Shown here piece after piece: positions 8,396-17,572 of a stretch of 64,000 bases of DNA. The notes beneath the pieces were generated by a model that saw only the letters and a list, made by a program, of their open reading frames with translations, searched no databases and had not been told where the DNA came from. The position numbers and the translations under genes are program-made. Within the stretch, counting starts at the first letter, position 1. Every line of letters begins with the position of its first letter. The stretch is taken from NCBI GenBank assembly GCA_022844135.1, contig JALHMG010000001.1, positions 157,021 through 221,020 on the forward strand. Reading direction: 5' to 3'. The DNA is from Lysobacterales bacterium. Its GTDB lineage: Bacteria > Pseudomonadota > Gammaproteobacteria > Xanthomonadales > SZUA-5.

Positions 8396-8562
8396 TGGGC
8401 AAGGTCGTTGATTGCGTTTGAGTAGCGGCTGATTGCTGAAGCAGCAGGCCACGATACAACGGCCATTGGGAGGACGCGGCGAACTCAGCGACTGCGGAAT
8501 GCCGGGCGGCAGCGTTTCCTGTGCTGCCGACACTTATCCGGCGGCAGCCGCCGATGTCATTC
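8396..8562. other. Non-coding gap after MITE A
   Basis: About 170 bp between the MITE and the end of the broken DUF998-like gene. No gene, strong hairpin or repeat is visible. Confidence 0.4.
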
Positions 8563-9190
8563 TCACGCCCGCAGGGCTGAGCTTGCGGCAAGTGTGCTTG
8601 CCGTCTCAGCGGTCGTGCGAAGTAGCCAGTAGCCGGCAATCGGATACCAACCGAAGATGATCAGTGCGCCGATTCGCTGGGTTAAGCCGCGAATGCTCTG
8701 CGGTTCAAGTCCAGAAAACATGAACCACATGTAGGCCAGCGACAACCAGCTGGCTGCCAGGGACATGTGGCGAATTGCGCTATCGCGCCACGAGACTGGC
8801 ATCTCGGCGACAAAGAAGGCCGGTACCACAACATAGAACATCGTTGCGCCGTAAAGGCCGTGCATCGGCCCCGAATGGAAGACGCCGGCCGTGATGTAGG
8901 CGCCGCCAAAGATCATCGCGCTGATCGCCGACCACCGAAAACACCGTAGTGGGTGCAATGCCAGGCCTATCCCGAAAAAAACACCGAGGCGCCACCGACG
9001 ATGGCACCGATGTGGAGTACCCGTGCAGCGGGGTGATCGAGTAGACCCAGCTCGCTCATATACTGAGAGAGGGACGAATAGCCCGGCATCAGCAAGCCGG
9101 TCAGGATGATCGCGAGCAACGCAGCGGCTGGTAGCCATTGAACCTGTTTGATCAGCCAGGCGCCGCAGAAGCCTGCCGGCGCCGGTGGCG
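8563..9190 (-). pseudogene. DUF998-like membrane protein, frameshifted
   Basis: Read from 9190 downwards, one frame encodes the N-terminal membrane part (WLPAAALLAIILTGLLMPGY, then SSLSQYMSELGLLDHPAARV) and stops at a TAG. The next frame supplies the rest, with four or five more membrane segments ending near 8563. The switch falls at an A7 run at 8975-8981, so one base was gained or lost there. The N-terminal frame also lacks a usual start codon after the upstream gene's stop. DUF998 proteins are membrane proteins of unknown function. A sequencing error in the run is the alternative. Confidence 0.7.
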
Positions 9191-9193
9191 CCT

Positions 9194-10006
9194 CTACTGG
9201 ATTGCTTTGGCGGCGGCGAACAACGCGTTCATCTCACCGAACGACAGGGGCCCGCTGGTCAGGTCACCAATGGCGCCATCCAGCAGCGCAGTGGTGCACC
9301 GCAATAGCGTCCCATGCGTCGCAAGAAACAGCCATGGCCCTGGCGTCAAGCGACGGACACCGAGTGGCGCGAGCAGCTCAGTTGAAGGCAGGCCCGGAAC
9401 AACCATCAGATTCAATGGCAACTCGGTTGAGGCAACCACCAGAGCGCATTCGTCGGATTGAGTAAGTCCGGGAACGAAGAGTCCGTCGGCGCCAGCTTGC
9501 CAATATTGCTTGGCTCTGAGGCTGACCATTTCGGCTGCCTCAACCCCGCGCGCAATGTCCCGCAGATAGACATCCGTTCTGGCGTTGACGAACATCTTTG
9601 CGAGCGTGCCCCGCGAGCGGATCGCCTGGATTTTCTTGGCCAGCAGTCCGCTGGATCCTTCGCCATCTTCGAGGTTGATGCCCACGACACCGGAGTCGTG
9701 CATCTCTTGAACGAAGTCAGCGACCTCTTCCGGATTGCCACTGTAGCCGTCTTCGATGTCCACACTGAGAGGGACATTCAGGACACGGGTTATGCGCCGT
9801 ACTGCTGCGATGAGCTCGGACTTCGGGATAGCTCCTCCGTCCTCATAACCCAAGGACCAGCAGAGTGCGGCACTAGAGGTTGCCACTGCTGGCGCGCCTG
9901 CCTTGACCGCGAGGCGGGCGCTGGCGGCATCCCACACGTTGGGCAAGTAGAAGACTCCGGGACGCTGGTGAAGAGAACGAAACTCTGTGGCAAGCGCTGA
10001 GGGCAT
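9194..10006 (-). CDS. Isocitrate lyase/PEP mutase-family enzyme, 270 aa
   Basis: A TIM-barrel protein of the PEP mutase/isocitrate lyase superfamily, whose members make or break C-C or P-C bonds next to a carboxylate using Mg2+. Seen are [12 protein letters not shown], the metal-binding pair VDIEDGYSG and NLEDGEG, and [10 protein letters not shown]. It lacks the KKCGH-type catalytic cysteine loop of true isocitrate lyases, so the substrate is open; oxaloacetate or 2-methylisocitrate-like acids are typical. The broken DUF998 gene follows directly downstream. Confidence 0.85.
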   Translation of the reverse strand: MPSALATEFRSLHQRPGVFYLPNVWDAASARLAVKAGAPAVATSSAALCWSLGYEDGGAIPKSELIAAVRRITRVLNVPLSVDIEDGYSGNPEEVADFVQEMHDSGVVGINLEDGEGSSGLLAKKIQAIRSRGTLAKMFVNARTDVYLRDIARGVEAAEMVSLRAKQYWQAGADGLFVPGLTQSDECALVVASTELPLNLMVVPGLPSTELLAPLGVRRLTPGPWLFLATHGTLLRCTTALLDGAIGDLTSGPLSFGEMNALFAAAKAIQ

Positions 10007-10220
10007 ATCGATAGCTCCTGGGAAAGGGTCCGAGGCTCAGATTACCGAGGGGTCTCAACGGCTACTCGCCACTTTCGGACCTGTCAGTCCTTTTATGTGG
10101 CTCGGATGCAAGCCAGCAGGGTTGCCTATGGCATTCGACATTTTGGTCTTGGCCGAAGCGTTTGCCACCTCGCCAGCTGCATACTTCCGGGTCGTCTCCA
10201 ATCTGCATCGAGCCAAGACC

Positions 10221-10559
10221 ATGACCGTGACTTGCTTCATTCGTTACCAGATCGATCCTTTCCAGCGCGAAGCCTTCAAGCGCTACGCCGAGGCGTGGGG
10301 TCGAATTATTCCGCGGTGCGGCGGCAATCTGATCGGCTACTTCCTGCCGCATGAAGGCAGCAACGATGTGGCTTGGGGGCTGATCGGCTTTGACAGCATG
10401 GCAGCCTATGAGCGCTACCGTCTGACGCTCAAGGCAGACGCCGAGGGGCGTGCCAACTTCGAGTTCGCGCAGTCCCAACGCTTAATCCTTCGCGAGGAGC
10501 GAACCTGGTTGGAAGATGTCAGTGCCACGCGCGATCTGGCGCGGCTGGTGACGCCGTGA
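10221..10559 (+). CDS. NIPSNAP-family protein, 112 aa
   Basis: A small dimeric alpha/beta-barrel type protein. [20 protein letters not shown] followed by [15 protein letters not shown] and the [17 protein letters not shown] segment matches bacterial NIPSNAP proteins, whose biochemical role is unsettled. The start at 10221 gives the standard length; upstream in-frame codons overlap the divergent gene's promoter region. Its TGA overlaps the GTG start of the next frame (GTGA), showing a former two-gene operon with a monooxygenase-type gene. Confidence 0.85.
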   Translation: MTVTCFIRYQIDPFQREAFKRYAEAWGRIIPRCGGNLIGYFLPHEGSNDVAWGLIGFDSMAAYERYRLTLKADAEGRANFEFAQSQRLILREERTWLEDVSATRDLARLVTP

Positions 10560-10666
10560 TTTCGGTCATCTTTGAACTGGAGCCGCACCGTGGCGCGGCG
10601 GATCGCTACTTCGAAATCGCGGCCGCCTTGAAATGGCTTACCTCGCTTAACCCGCATGTTTCATGA
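10556..10666 (+). pseudogene. Antibiotic-biosynthesis-monooxygenase-type gene, truncated by MITE A
   Basis: Starting at GTG 10556 the frame reads [20 protein letters not shown] then IAAALK, the first strand and helix of an ABM-domain protein. It is interrupted at 10647-10650 by MITE A copy 2 and stops inside the MITE. I see no continuation of the domain on the far side, so more than a simple insertion has occurred. ABM and NIPSNAP proteins share the dimeric alpha/beta fold, and paired genes of this type are common. Confidence 0.7.
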
Positions 10667-10896
10667 GGTCGCGATGAAATGGCTTGATTTCGTTGTTACA
10701 GCGTGGAAATCATCGAATCGGTCGTACTGACAGAGTGTTCGCTGCCATTTCCTCGCTAACACGGCCCTCGCTCGTTCTTTGCGCCGGACTCCTCGTTGCT
10801 CGTCGTCCCAATGGAACAACCATTCCTCCTCCTCGCGCCTCGATTCCGGCGCAAAGCCCTTCGCGATCTTCCGCGTTCCCTCATGAAATATGCGGG
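10651..10896. mobile_element. MITE A, copy 2 (246 bp, inverted relative to copy 1)
   Basis: Same length and ends as copy 1 but in the opposite orientation, with one mismatch between its own ends (CCCGCATGTT versus CCCGCATATT). It is flanked by TTAA at 10647-10650 and 10897-10900. It interrupts the ABM-type gene. Together the two copies bracket a 2.26-kb segment containing the DUF998, PEP-mutase and NIPSNAP genes. Confidence 0.85.
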
Positions 10897-11038
10897 TTAA
10901 ACCGAAAACTGACACATCTCGTCAACCGATGCCGGATGGTCGATCACTTTCGTGCCAGGCGAACGACTGACGATACCCGGTGCGGTGGAACCCGGTCGGC
11001 GCCATATTCGGCCGCGAGAGCTGTCTAACGGAAACGCG

Positions 11039-11709
11039 ATGAACCATCAGTCCAAGTCTGCAACGACGCCGCTATTGCCGACGCAGGTGCCATGGCGACG
11101 GCCGGAGTTCGTCTGGGCAACGTTGCGTGCGTCGGCAATTGTGGTGTCGGTGTTGTGGTTTTCGTTGAGCCCGGCAGCGGCGATTGTGCTTTTCGTTTTC
11201 GAAGCATGGATCTACATGACCCTACGCGCCGGGGTTGATGGATCGTTCGCAGACAACAGCGAAGGTGTGTTTCGACAGATGCTCTTGCTGCCGCTGATCG
11301 CCGGTGGTGCCGGGCTGATCTACGGCGCGGTGCTTTCGCCTTTTTTAGGATTATTTGCGTCGGTTTGTATGGCGCCAACACACTCCTTGGCTTCCTCGCC
11401 GAATTGAATGCCGAGCCTGGTCTCGCGCTGAGCGCCGCCACGGTGCTTCTTGTCGAGCTGATCGATGCCGGCCGTTACGCGCTGAGCGTTCGCAGCGGGT
11501 TCCGGGCGCCGCCTCATAGCCTGCAACCGAGTTTTATGCGCGTGGCGGTCTTGATGCTTCCCGCCACGCTGGTGAGTCAAGCCGGTGTCTCGCCAACCGT
11601 TGCCGGCGGGATTCTGCTGATTTCGATGGTGCTTTCCATCCTCTATTTCGAAGGATTGCCGGCCAGCTCGTGGCAGTTGCTCAGTCGCCCGTGGCGCCGC
11701 GGCCAATAA
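11039..11709 (+). pseudogene. Multi-pass membrane protein, frameshifted (possibly DUF6498)
   Basis: The first frame (from ATG 11039) encodes at least three membrane segments to about residue 100. It then runs into a T6 tract at 11341-11346, after which the reading continues in another frame (ICVGLYGANTLLGFLAELNA to the stop at 11709) with further membrane segments. A one-base slip in the T tract explains the break. The composition resembles DUF6498 proteins but I am not sure of the family. The 140 bp between MITE A and the ATG hold nothing recognisable. Confidence 0.55.
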
Positions 11710-11902
11710 GATCGCCCGGCCCCAGCACGGGCCAAGGCTAACGTCATCACCACTTTGCAAGCCCTGGCGGCGTTGGGGCAGTGCGTTCTAGCACTGAAAC
11801 ACGCGGCAGAGGCCGATGCCGTCGTGCAGAAGATGGGGCCGAATCGTAAGTGGCTGTACTCAATCGCGTTCTCAACCGCGTTCAAACACTTGCAACTTAA
11901 AT

Positions 11903-11921
11903 GCGAATAGTTATCATTAGC
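11903..11921. promoter_or_regulatory. Fur box upstream of hemP
   Basis: GCGAATAGTTATCATTAGC; its reverse complement matches the 19-bp Fur consensus (GATAATGATAATCATTATC) at 14 of 19 positions. It lies 28 bp upstream of the likely hemP start, a normal place for a Fur-repressed promoter. It predicts induction of hemP and the following gene under iron limitation. Confidence 0.7.
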
Positions 11922-11948
11922 GTCAACCGGGTCACTTGTGCGTTGCTG

Positions 11949-12119
11949 ATGACTTCCCCCAATTCGACGAATGCAACTGGCGCTCAGCCGCCGCCGCAGG
12001 CGGTGAAGGTCGATAGTCGCGATCTGATGCGCAATGCAAAGACTTTGTGGATCGCGCACGGTACGACTTGGTATCGCTTGCAGGAAACGCGCAGCGGTAA
12101 GTTGATACTCACCAAGTAA
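11949..12119 (+). CDS. hemP: Hemin uptake protein HemP, 56 aa
   Basis: The C-terminal half, VDSRDLMRNAKTLWIAHGTT then WYRLQETRSGKLILTK, is the HemP fold signature (SR.L..G...L.I.H....YRL..TR.GKLILTK). HemP is a very small protein tied to iron and haem uptake; in some proteobacteria it activates haem-receptor transcription. I use ATG 11949; the in-frame ATG at 11901 lies on the Fur box and would extend translation through the operator. No haem receptor is adjacent in the window. Confidence 0.85.
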   Translation: MTSPNSTNATGAQPPPQAVKVDSRDLMRNAKTLWIAHGTTWYRLQETRSGKLILTK

Positions 12120-12171
12120 CATCCCCGCAAGCCAGCAAATTGCCAGCCAGCGACTGAAGAAGGAGTCGTCC

Positions 12172-12666
12172 ATGGCTGCCCAATCGCCGTCGCTACAAGG
12201 CGTTCGCTTCGACCCGCTGCTCCGTTGTATCGCCGAAAGACGCGAGATTCTCGACGGCGAGCTGCTGCGCCAAAGTGTGTCTCTAGACCTGCCGCTCGAC
12301 CCGAGGCGCGCGTTCGAATGCCTGCGTAATCTCAACTGTCTGGTCCATTGGTGGCCGCGAGCGGTCAGCGTACGGCCGCTTCCTCCGGGGATATTCGGCG
12401 TCGGCGATATGGGAATTCTTGAGCTCGCTCGCGGCAGCGCGTGGTTTCGGGTGATGCGCTATGTGCCGAATCGACGACTGTTGTTGGCGTTGGTGAATCG
12501 CCGCGATGTCCTGGCAATCGAGTTGCGCTGGGTCGCACAGAATCGGCTCGATCTGGTGCTCGAAGCGCCGCGCCGTCGTTACGGGTTGTTCTGGCAGTCG
12601 CTGTGGCTTCGTGCGATGTGTATTCGCGCCGCCCGCGCGCTGAAAAGGCATTTGCTCGAGTACTGA
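12172..12666 (+). CDS. SRPBCC-like protein of unknown function, 164 aa
   Basis: Lies 52 bp after hemP on the same strand and is probably in the same Fur-controlled unit. The pattern of strands (SVSLDLPLDPRRAFECLRNL, then a VHWWPRAVSVRPL segment and an amphipathic C-terminal helix) resembles START/SRPBCC hydrophobic-ligand domains, but no diagnostic motif is present. Arg and Trp content is high. A role linked to iron or haem is inferred only from position. Confidence 0.6.
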   Translation: MAAQSPSLQGVRFDPLLRCIAERREILDGELLRQSVSLDLPLDPRRAFECLRNLNCLVHWWPRAVSVRPLPPGIFGVGDMGILELARGSAWFRVMRYVPNRRLLLALVNRRDVLAIELRWVAQNRLDLVLEAPRRRYGLFWQSLWLRAMCIRAARALKRHLLEY

Positions 12667-12739
12667 TGCGAGGCGGCTTCCGCCGCGCCCCCGAGAAGTG
12701 CGAAGGGTTTTCGTGTCAGCCCGGCAACATCGCCAAAGA

Positions 12740-13690
12740 TCAGGCAGCCAATGCTCCGCCGCAGCTCGATCCCTGTCCTGCGGTGCAGCCGTAACAGTGG
12801 CCTGCAACTGCGATGCGACGCGGAACGGGCGCGCGCAACAGATCGCGCAGATGTGTGGGTCGATTGCCCAGCGGCAGGCGCAGCATCTGATTGAAATCGC
12901 AATCGAAGACCTCGCCCTGGTAATCCACACTGAGCAGCGAGCGGCACATCACGCCCGACAGGTTTTCGTCTTTGTGCGCATCGATCAGTTTCAGCAGGTA
13001 CTCATCGAACTTGCCCTTCGACACCAGCCACGAACCGAAGCGCTGAATGGGCATGTTCGCCAGCGCATACAACGCATTGAAGCGGATGCCGAAGTTCTCG
13101 CCCAGAAGGCGCTTGTAATCGACTTCGAGCTTCTGCTGATTTGGCGGCAGGAACGCGCCGTTCGGGTTGTACACCAGATTCAGCGGCAAGCGCGGATCGC
13201 TGCCGTAGCCAAGTTCGTTCAAGCGCTGCAAGGAGCGGATCGAGGAATCGAACACGCCGTTGCCGCGTTGCTCATCGACATTGTTTTGGCTGTAGCACGG
13301 CAGCGAGGCGACCACTTCGATTTGGTGTTGAGCGAGGAACTCGCCCACCCATTCGTAGCCTCGCTCTTCCATGATTGTGGGGTTGAGCCTATCCATCACG
13401 TGCAAGCCGTGTTCGCGCGCGGTTGCCACCAGCCAGCGGAAGTGCGGGTTCATCTCGGGCGAGCCGCCGGTCAGGTCCAAGCGGCGCACGGAAAAATGCG
13501 CGGCGACGTCGAGCGCGAGTTGCATGGTCTCGCGGTCCATCAATTCCTTGCGCTTGGGCCCGGCGTTGACGTGGCAATGGATGCAACTCAAGTTGCACAG
13601 ATAACCGAGGTTGAGCTGCAAGGTATCGATGCGTTCGCGTTCGATGGCAGGAAACACGTGCGCCTGCAGGCGCGGCAGGACGTCGTGCAT
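12740..13690 (-). CDS. arsS: ArsS-type radical SAM protein, 316 aa
   Basis: The CNLSCIHCHV motif (CX3CX2C) binds the radical-SAM [4Fe-4S] cluster. LTGGSPEMNPHFR and the DUF3641-type C-terminus ending CYGCTAGQGSSCGG, a Cys-rich cluster, place it in the arsenosugar-biosynthesis ArsS group. In that pathway ArsS adds adenosyl groups to dimethylarsenic. The start at 13690 leaves the radical-SAM domain complete; an upstream in-frame extension overlaps the kinase. No arsM is adjacent. It follows the kinase gene by ten bases on the same strand. Confidence 0.85.
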   Translation of the reverse strand: MHDVLPRLQAHVFPAIERERIDTLQLNLGYLCNLSCIHCHVNAGPKRKELMDRETMQLALDVAAHFSVRRLDLTGGSPEMNPHFRWLVATAREHGLHVMDRLNPTIMEERGYEWVGEFLAQHQIEVVASLPCYSQNNVDEQRGNGVFDSSIRSLQRLNELGYGSDPRLPLNLVYNPNGAFLPPNQQKLEVDYKRLLGENFGIRFNALYALANMPIQRFGSWLVSKGKFDEYLLKLIDAHKDENLSGVMCRSLLSVDYQGEVFDCDFNQMLRLPLGNRPTHLRDLLRAPVPRRIAVAGHCYGCTAGQGSSCGGALAA

Positions 13691-13700
13691 GGCTGCGCGG

Positions 13701-15092
13701 TTACTGTTTTTCGCAGGCAGCGATCGCGGCGCGATAGCGCGCGTCGTTGCCCGGGTCAGCAGTGCGCAATCCGCGCCGAGCTTCTTCGTTGGTACAGTCG
13801 TAGTCCTTGAGCACCGTTTCGAAGTTGTTCGCCGCATCCTCCATGTTGCCGAAGCGCATTTGCGACGTGGCTGCGGATAACTTCTCCGACATTTCGATCA
13901 GCTTCTCCTGCGACAGGATGACCGCCGGAATGTCGCGGTCTGCATCGGTTTGCGCAGACTCTTCGCGTGGCCAGAAAACACCTGCGGCCGCGATGATCGC
14001 CACGATCGCGATTCCGCCGATGACCAGCGGCAGCTTGGACGGCGCAGGCTCGGCGCGGGGTGTCGGGGCAGCGGGCGCAGGCGCGGCGGGTGCCGGTGCG
14101 GAAGCGGGCGCCGGTTTTGCTGGCGCGGCCCCCAGCGGTTGCGATACGGCCGTCGCCGCATCCAGCGACACCGGCGCGTGCGCCGCGGTTGCATCGTCGG
14201 ACGCGAGCTTGCGAAGCTTGTCCGACAACGGCGACATCGCGGCAGTGTCGACACGCCGCGTTGCCGGCTCGGCGGCACCTGGCGCGCCCGCGCGGTACTT
14301 GCGAAACGCGGCGACCATATCCGCCGCACTCTGGAAGCGATCCTTCGGATCCTTGGCCAGCAGCTTGTTGATCGCGCCTTGAAAGCGCGCATGCTCGGGC
14401 GGCAGCGGAGGCACCGGCTCATACACATGCGCATAGGACACAGCGAAAGTGTCGCGGCCCTCGAAGACTTTGTGCCCGGTGAGCATTTCGTAGAACATCA
14501 CGCCCATCGCATACAAATCCGAGCGCGCATCGGTGGGCTTGCCCATGCAGCGTTCCGGACTCATGTAGTGCGGCGTACCCACCACAGCGCCCACCTGCGT
14601 GAAGCTCGATTCGGTTTCGCCTTCTTTGGCGATACCGAAATCCACCAGCACGGCTTTGCCGCTCTCGTGGAACATCACGTTCTCAGGCTTGATGTCGCGA
14701 TGCAGCACCTTGCGCTTGTGCGCGTGATCGAGCGCATTGCCGATCTGGATCATGACCTCCACTGCATCTTCAGGGCGTAACCCTTTTTTGATGCGCTCGG
14801 TCAAATCTCCGCCCGGCAAAACCTCCATCGCCATGTAGTAATGGTTGTCGATGACGCCGCAGGCGAATACCGTAACCACGTTGTCGTGGTTCAGACTGGC
14901 AACCGTATCGCCTTCGAGCTTCAACGAGGCCAGGAACGAAGGGTCTGGTGCGCTGCCCGGCGAGACGATCTTGATCGCCACCTCGCGCTTGGGCTGCAAC
15001 TGGCGCGCCAGATACACCCGAGACATGCCGCCACGCCCAAGCTCCCGCACAAACTCGAAATTGGGAACTTGAATCGGAGCGTCCATGGGCAC
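13701..15092 (-). CDS. Membrane-anchored serine/threonine protein kinase, 463 aa
   Basis: A Hanks-type kinase domain (about residues 10-270) with glycine loop ELGRGGMSRVY, ATP lysine in VAIKIVS, catalytic HRDIKPEN, DFGIAKEG and the SPERCMG activation-segment end. A long Ala/Pro linker, one transmembrane helix near residue 365 and a short C-terminal domain outside the membrane with a helical, TPR-like stretch follow. The arrangement is that of bacterial PknB-type receptors, though without PASTA repeats. It is upstream of and close to arsS, so the two are likely co-transcribed. Confidence 0.9.
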   Translation of the reverse strand: MPMDAPIQVPNFEFVRELGRGGMSRVYLARQLQPKREVAIKIVSPGSAPDPSFLASLKLEGDTVASLNHDNVVTVFACGVIDNHYYMAMEVLPGGDLTERIKKGLRPEDAVEVMIQIGNALDHAHKRKVLHRDIKPENVMFHESGKAVLVDFGIAKEGETESSFTQVGAVVGTPHYMSPERCMGKPTDARSDLYAMGVMFYEMLTGHKVFEGRDTFAVSYAHVYEPVPPLPPEHARFQGAINKLLAKDPKDRFQSAADMVAAFRKYRAGAPGAAEPATRRVDTAAMSPLSDKLRKLASDDATAAHAPVSLDAATAVSQPLGAAPAKPAPASAPAPAAPAPAAPTPRAEPAPSKLPLVIGGIAIVAIIAAAGVFWPREESAQTDADRDIPAVILSQEKLIEMSEKLSAATSQMRFGNMEDAANNFETVLKDYDCTNEEARRGLRTADPGNDARYRAAIAACEKQ

Positions 15093-15242
15093 CGGAACGA
15101 TTGAATAGTCGCGAGATCATAGCTAGGTTGGCGAGCGTTTATTGCTCCATCGCCGAATCGAGATTGGACCTTTTTGACGCCCATTTACGCGTACGTTGAG
15201 GGTGCGCAAATTGCGGCGCAATCATCCTGGAGACAAAGACTG

Positions 15243-17549
15243 ATGCGAAGCTACTTCCTTTTGGCAGTTGCTCTGTACGCTTCAACTGGCTTGGCAAGCG
15301 AGATCGCTTTGATCTCCGAAGGCGCCACGCTGGGCCAGCCGAGTACCGATCGCGGCGCCAATATTGCCCTGGGTAATGCCGACGACCGGTATTTCCTACT
15401 CGATTCGACGTCGACGAACATTGTGCCCGATTGGACGACGGGCACCCGGCAGGTTGTACGCTTCGATCGCCAAACCGACACGCGCGTCATCGTTTCGCAA
15501 CGCGACGGCGAGCTGGGCAACGGAATCAGTCATGCAGTCGGCATCAGTCGCGACGGTCGCTACGCTGTGTTTTCTTCGACTTCGACCAACCTCGTCTTCG
15601 GCTCGCCGGCTGAGGATGCGCTCTATCGAAAGGACCTGTCGACCGGAACGTTGGTTCGCATCGGGCAGACCGGATTCAACGGCGGCGGTATCTATTTCCT
15701 GCCGCGTGTGGCAGCAAATGGTCGGACGATGCAAGCGCTGGCTACGGCCTCTGACTGGATCGCAGGTGCGCCAGATGAGTTCCGCGCGCTGACCTTCGAT
15801 TTCCAAACGGGCTTGGTGTCGACCGTGACGACGCTGCGCCCTCTGCTGGCCGACACCTTTATCAGCTTCTCCGACAACGTGAATTGCTTCGCCTATACGT
15901 CGCAGGATCGGCAACTTTGGCTGCGGCGGCCGGACGGCACAGAGCTGCAAGCGGATGTACCAGCCGCGGGCGGCATACCCAACGGTGTCGCCGGCTCCGC
16001 CGCGATCAGCGCCGATTGTCGATTTGTCGCGTTCCACTCATCGGCGAGCAACTTGATTGCATCGGTCAACTCATCGCCCCATGTCTATCGTTACGATGCG
16101 TTGGGGCAGCAGTTGGAGTGGGTGTCGGCGGGCTCCGAACCTTTGCCGACGGATCAGCCGGCGACGCTCACCATGAGCCCGAATGGCCGCCACATCTACT
16201 TCAGCCGGTATGGCGAGAATGCAGTAGCTATGAGATTTTTTGGGTATCGATACGGCTACCGCGACATGCTGGCATCCTTCGCCATCCCGATGCCGCGTAA
16301 CGACATCGATCCCGTCAGCATTGGCGATTCGGGCGCTTACCAGGCTAAGACTTATCTGCCTTTCGACACCGATCGCAATCAGGAACTCGATTTGCTTTGG
16401 AGTGCGGGGCCCGCGGCCACACCTGAACTGCTGATGGGGCCTGTTGCTACCACGCCAGGCATGACGGCGAACGGTAGCAGCAAGGTCAGTATGGAAGCTC
16501 AGCGAACGGAGTCGCGTGACGGGCGTTACTACTTCTTCGCGTCGAACGCCAGCAACCTGGTGTTGGGGGCTTCCCAAGCCGCCACCAGCACCGATCTCTT
16601 CGTACGCGATATGCAAACCCACAGCACGCAGCGCGTGCTCAACGTGCCGTTGCCGATTGAGGGCGATATCGAAGTGCTCGACGTGTCGGGCGACGCCCGC
16701 TTCGTGTTGTTTTCGTCGACGGCGGCGAACCTCGTCGCTGGAGACAACAACCGACTGCGCGATATCTTCCTGGTAGACCGACAGTCGGGCATGATCGAGC
16801 GCGTTAATGTAACAAGCAACGGACAAGAGTCGGATCTGGAGTACTTCGATACCGGGTTCGCGGCCGTGTCCGACGATGGCCGGCGCGTTGTTTTCTCTTC
16901 GCCCAGCAGCGTTTTGTCCGGCGGCGCGAACGGCGCGCTGACCTGGTTTCTTCGCGAACGCAACTCTGGCGTAACGCGACGACTGTATCCGCCCAACTTC
17001 CTGCAATTTCCGGTCACGCAGTTCAGTACCGACGGGTCGATGATCGCCTATCGGTTTACCACCGTCTGTCCAACGTTTCTGTTGGGATTGGATGGACAAG
17101 CGGGTGGCTGCGTTTCGTTTCCTCCCGGCGGCGGGGTAGCGGTCTCGAGCGTAGCCACGCTCTCGCGCGATCTGCGCTTCGCGTTGTTCTTCGACCCAAT
17201 CGCTTCGTCGGTTCTCATTCGCGACATTCGCACAAACGACTACCGGACGATACCGGTGCCACAGGCCGGGATGCGCCTTAGCGCGGATGGGCGATACGTT
17301 GAGTACAACGATCCGCTCGCAGACCCGGGTCGATTGCGTCTGTTCGACACTCTCCTTGGCACCTGGATTGAGGGTCAGTTTCCGGTTTCTGTGATGCGCG
17401 ATCCGGCAATGGCGCAAGGCACTTGGCTCAATGCCATGTCCAACACAGACATCAGTTCTGCAGACTTGAACCGTCTGCCCGATTTGTATCGAATGACGCT
17501 GCGCGGCGACGGCATCCATGGCGGTGGCTGGCAGGGCGGGTTTGAGTAG
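15243..17549 (+). CDS. Secreted WD40-like (PD40/TolB-type) beta-propeller protein, 768 aa
   Basis: Signal peptide at residues 1-18 (MRSYFLLAVALYASTGLASE). The rest consists of repeating units with the pattern SxDGRYxxFxSxxxNL, for example VGISRDGRYAVFSSTSTNLV and ESRDGRYYFFASNASNLVLG, as in PD40/TolB propellers. Such proteins usually bind other proteins or polymers in the periplasm or outside. I start at ATG 15243 because it has a GGAG ribosome site and gives a clean signal peptide; the ATG-less frame upstream does not. No enzymatic domain is evident. Confidence 0.8.
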   Translation: MRSYFLLAVALYASTGLASEIALISEGATLGQPSTDRGANIALGNADDRYFLLDSTSTNIVPDWTTGTRQVVRFDRQTDTRVIVSQRDGELGNGISHAVGISRDGRYAVFSSTSTNLVFGSPAEDALYRKDLSTGTLVRIGQTGFNGGGIYFLPRVAANGRTMQALATASDWIAGAPDEFRALTFDFQTGLVSTVTTLRPLLADTFISFSDNVNCFAYTSQDRQLWLRRPDGTELQADVPAAGGIPNGVAGSAAISADCRFVAFHSSASNLIASVNSSPHVYRYDALGQQLEWVSAGSEPLPTDQPATLTMSPNGRHIYFSRYGENAVAMRFFGYRYGYRDMLASFAIPMPRNDIDPVSIGDSGAYQAKTYLPFDTDRNQELDLLWSAGPAATPELLMGPVATTPGMTANGSSKVSMEAQRTESRDGRYYFFASNASNLVLGASQAATSTDLFVRDMQTHSTQRVLNVPLPIEGDIEVLDVSGDARFVLFSSTAANLVAGDNNRLRDIFLVDRQSGMIERVNVTSNGQESDLEYFDTGFAAVSDDGRRVVFSSPSSVLSGGANGALTWFLRERNSGVTRRLYPPNFLQFPVTQFSTDGSMIAYRFTTVCPTFLLGLDGQAGGCVSFPPGGGVAVSSVATLSRDLRFALFFDPIASSVLIRDIRTNDYRTIPVPQAGMRLSADGRYVEYNDPLADPGRLRLFDTLLGTWIEGQFPVSVMRDPAMAQGTWLNAMSNTDISSADLNRLPDLYRMTLRGDGIHGGGWQGGFE

Positions 17550-17572
17550 TGCGCAGCAAACCGTTGCGCGCC

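Noticed and set aside
12698-13810. 370-aa plus-strand ORF opposite arsS
   Set aside because: Shadow of the radical SAM gene, which carries the CX3CX2C motif.
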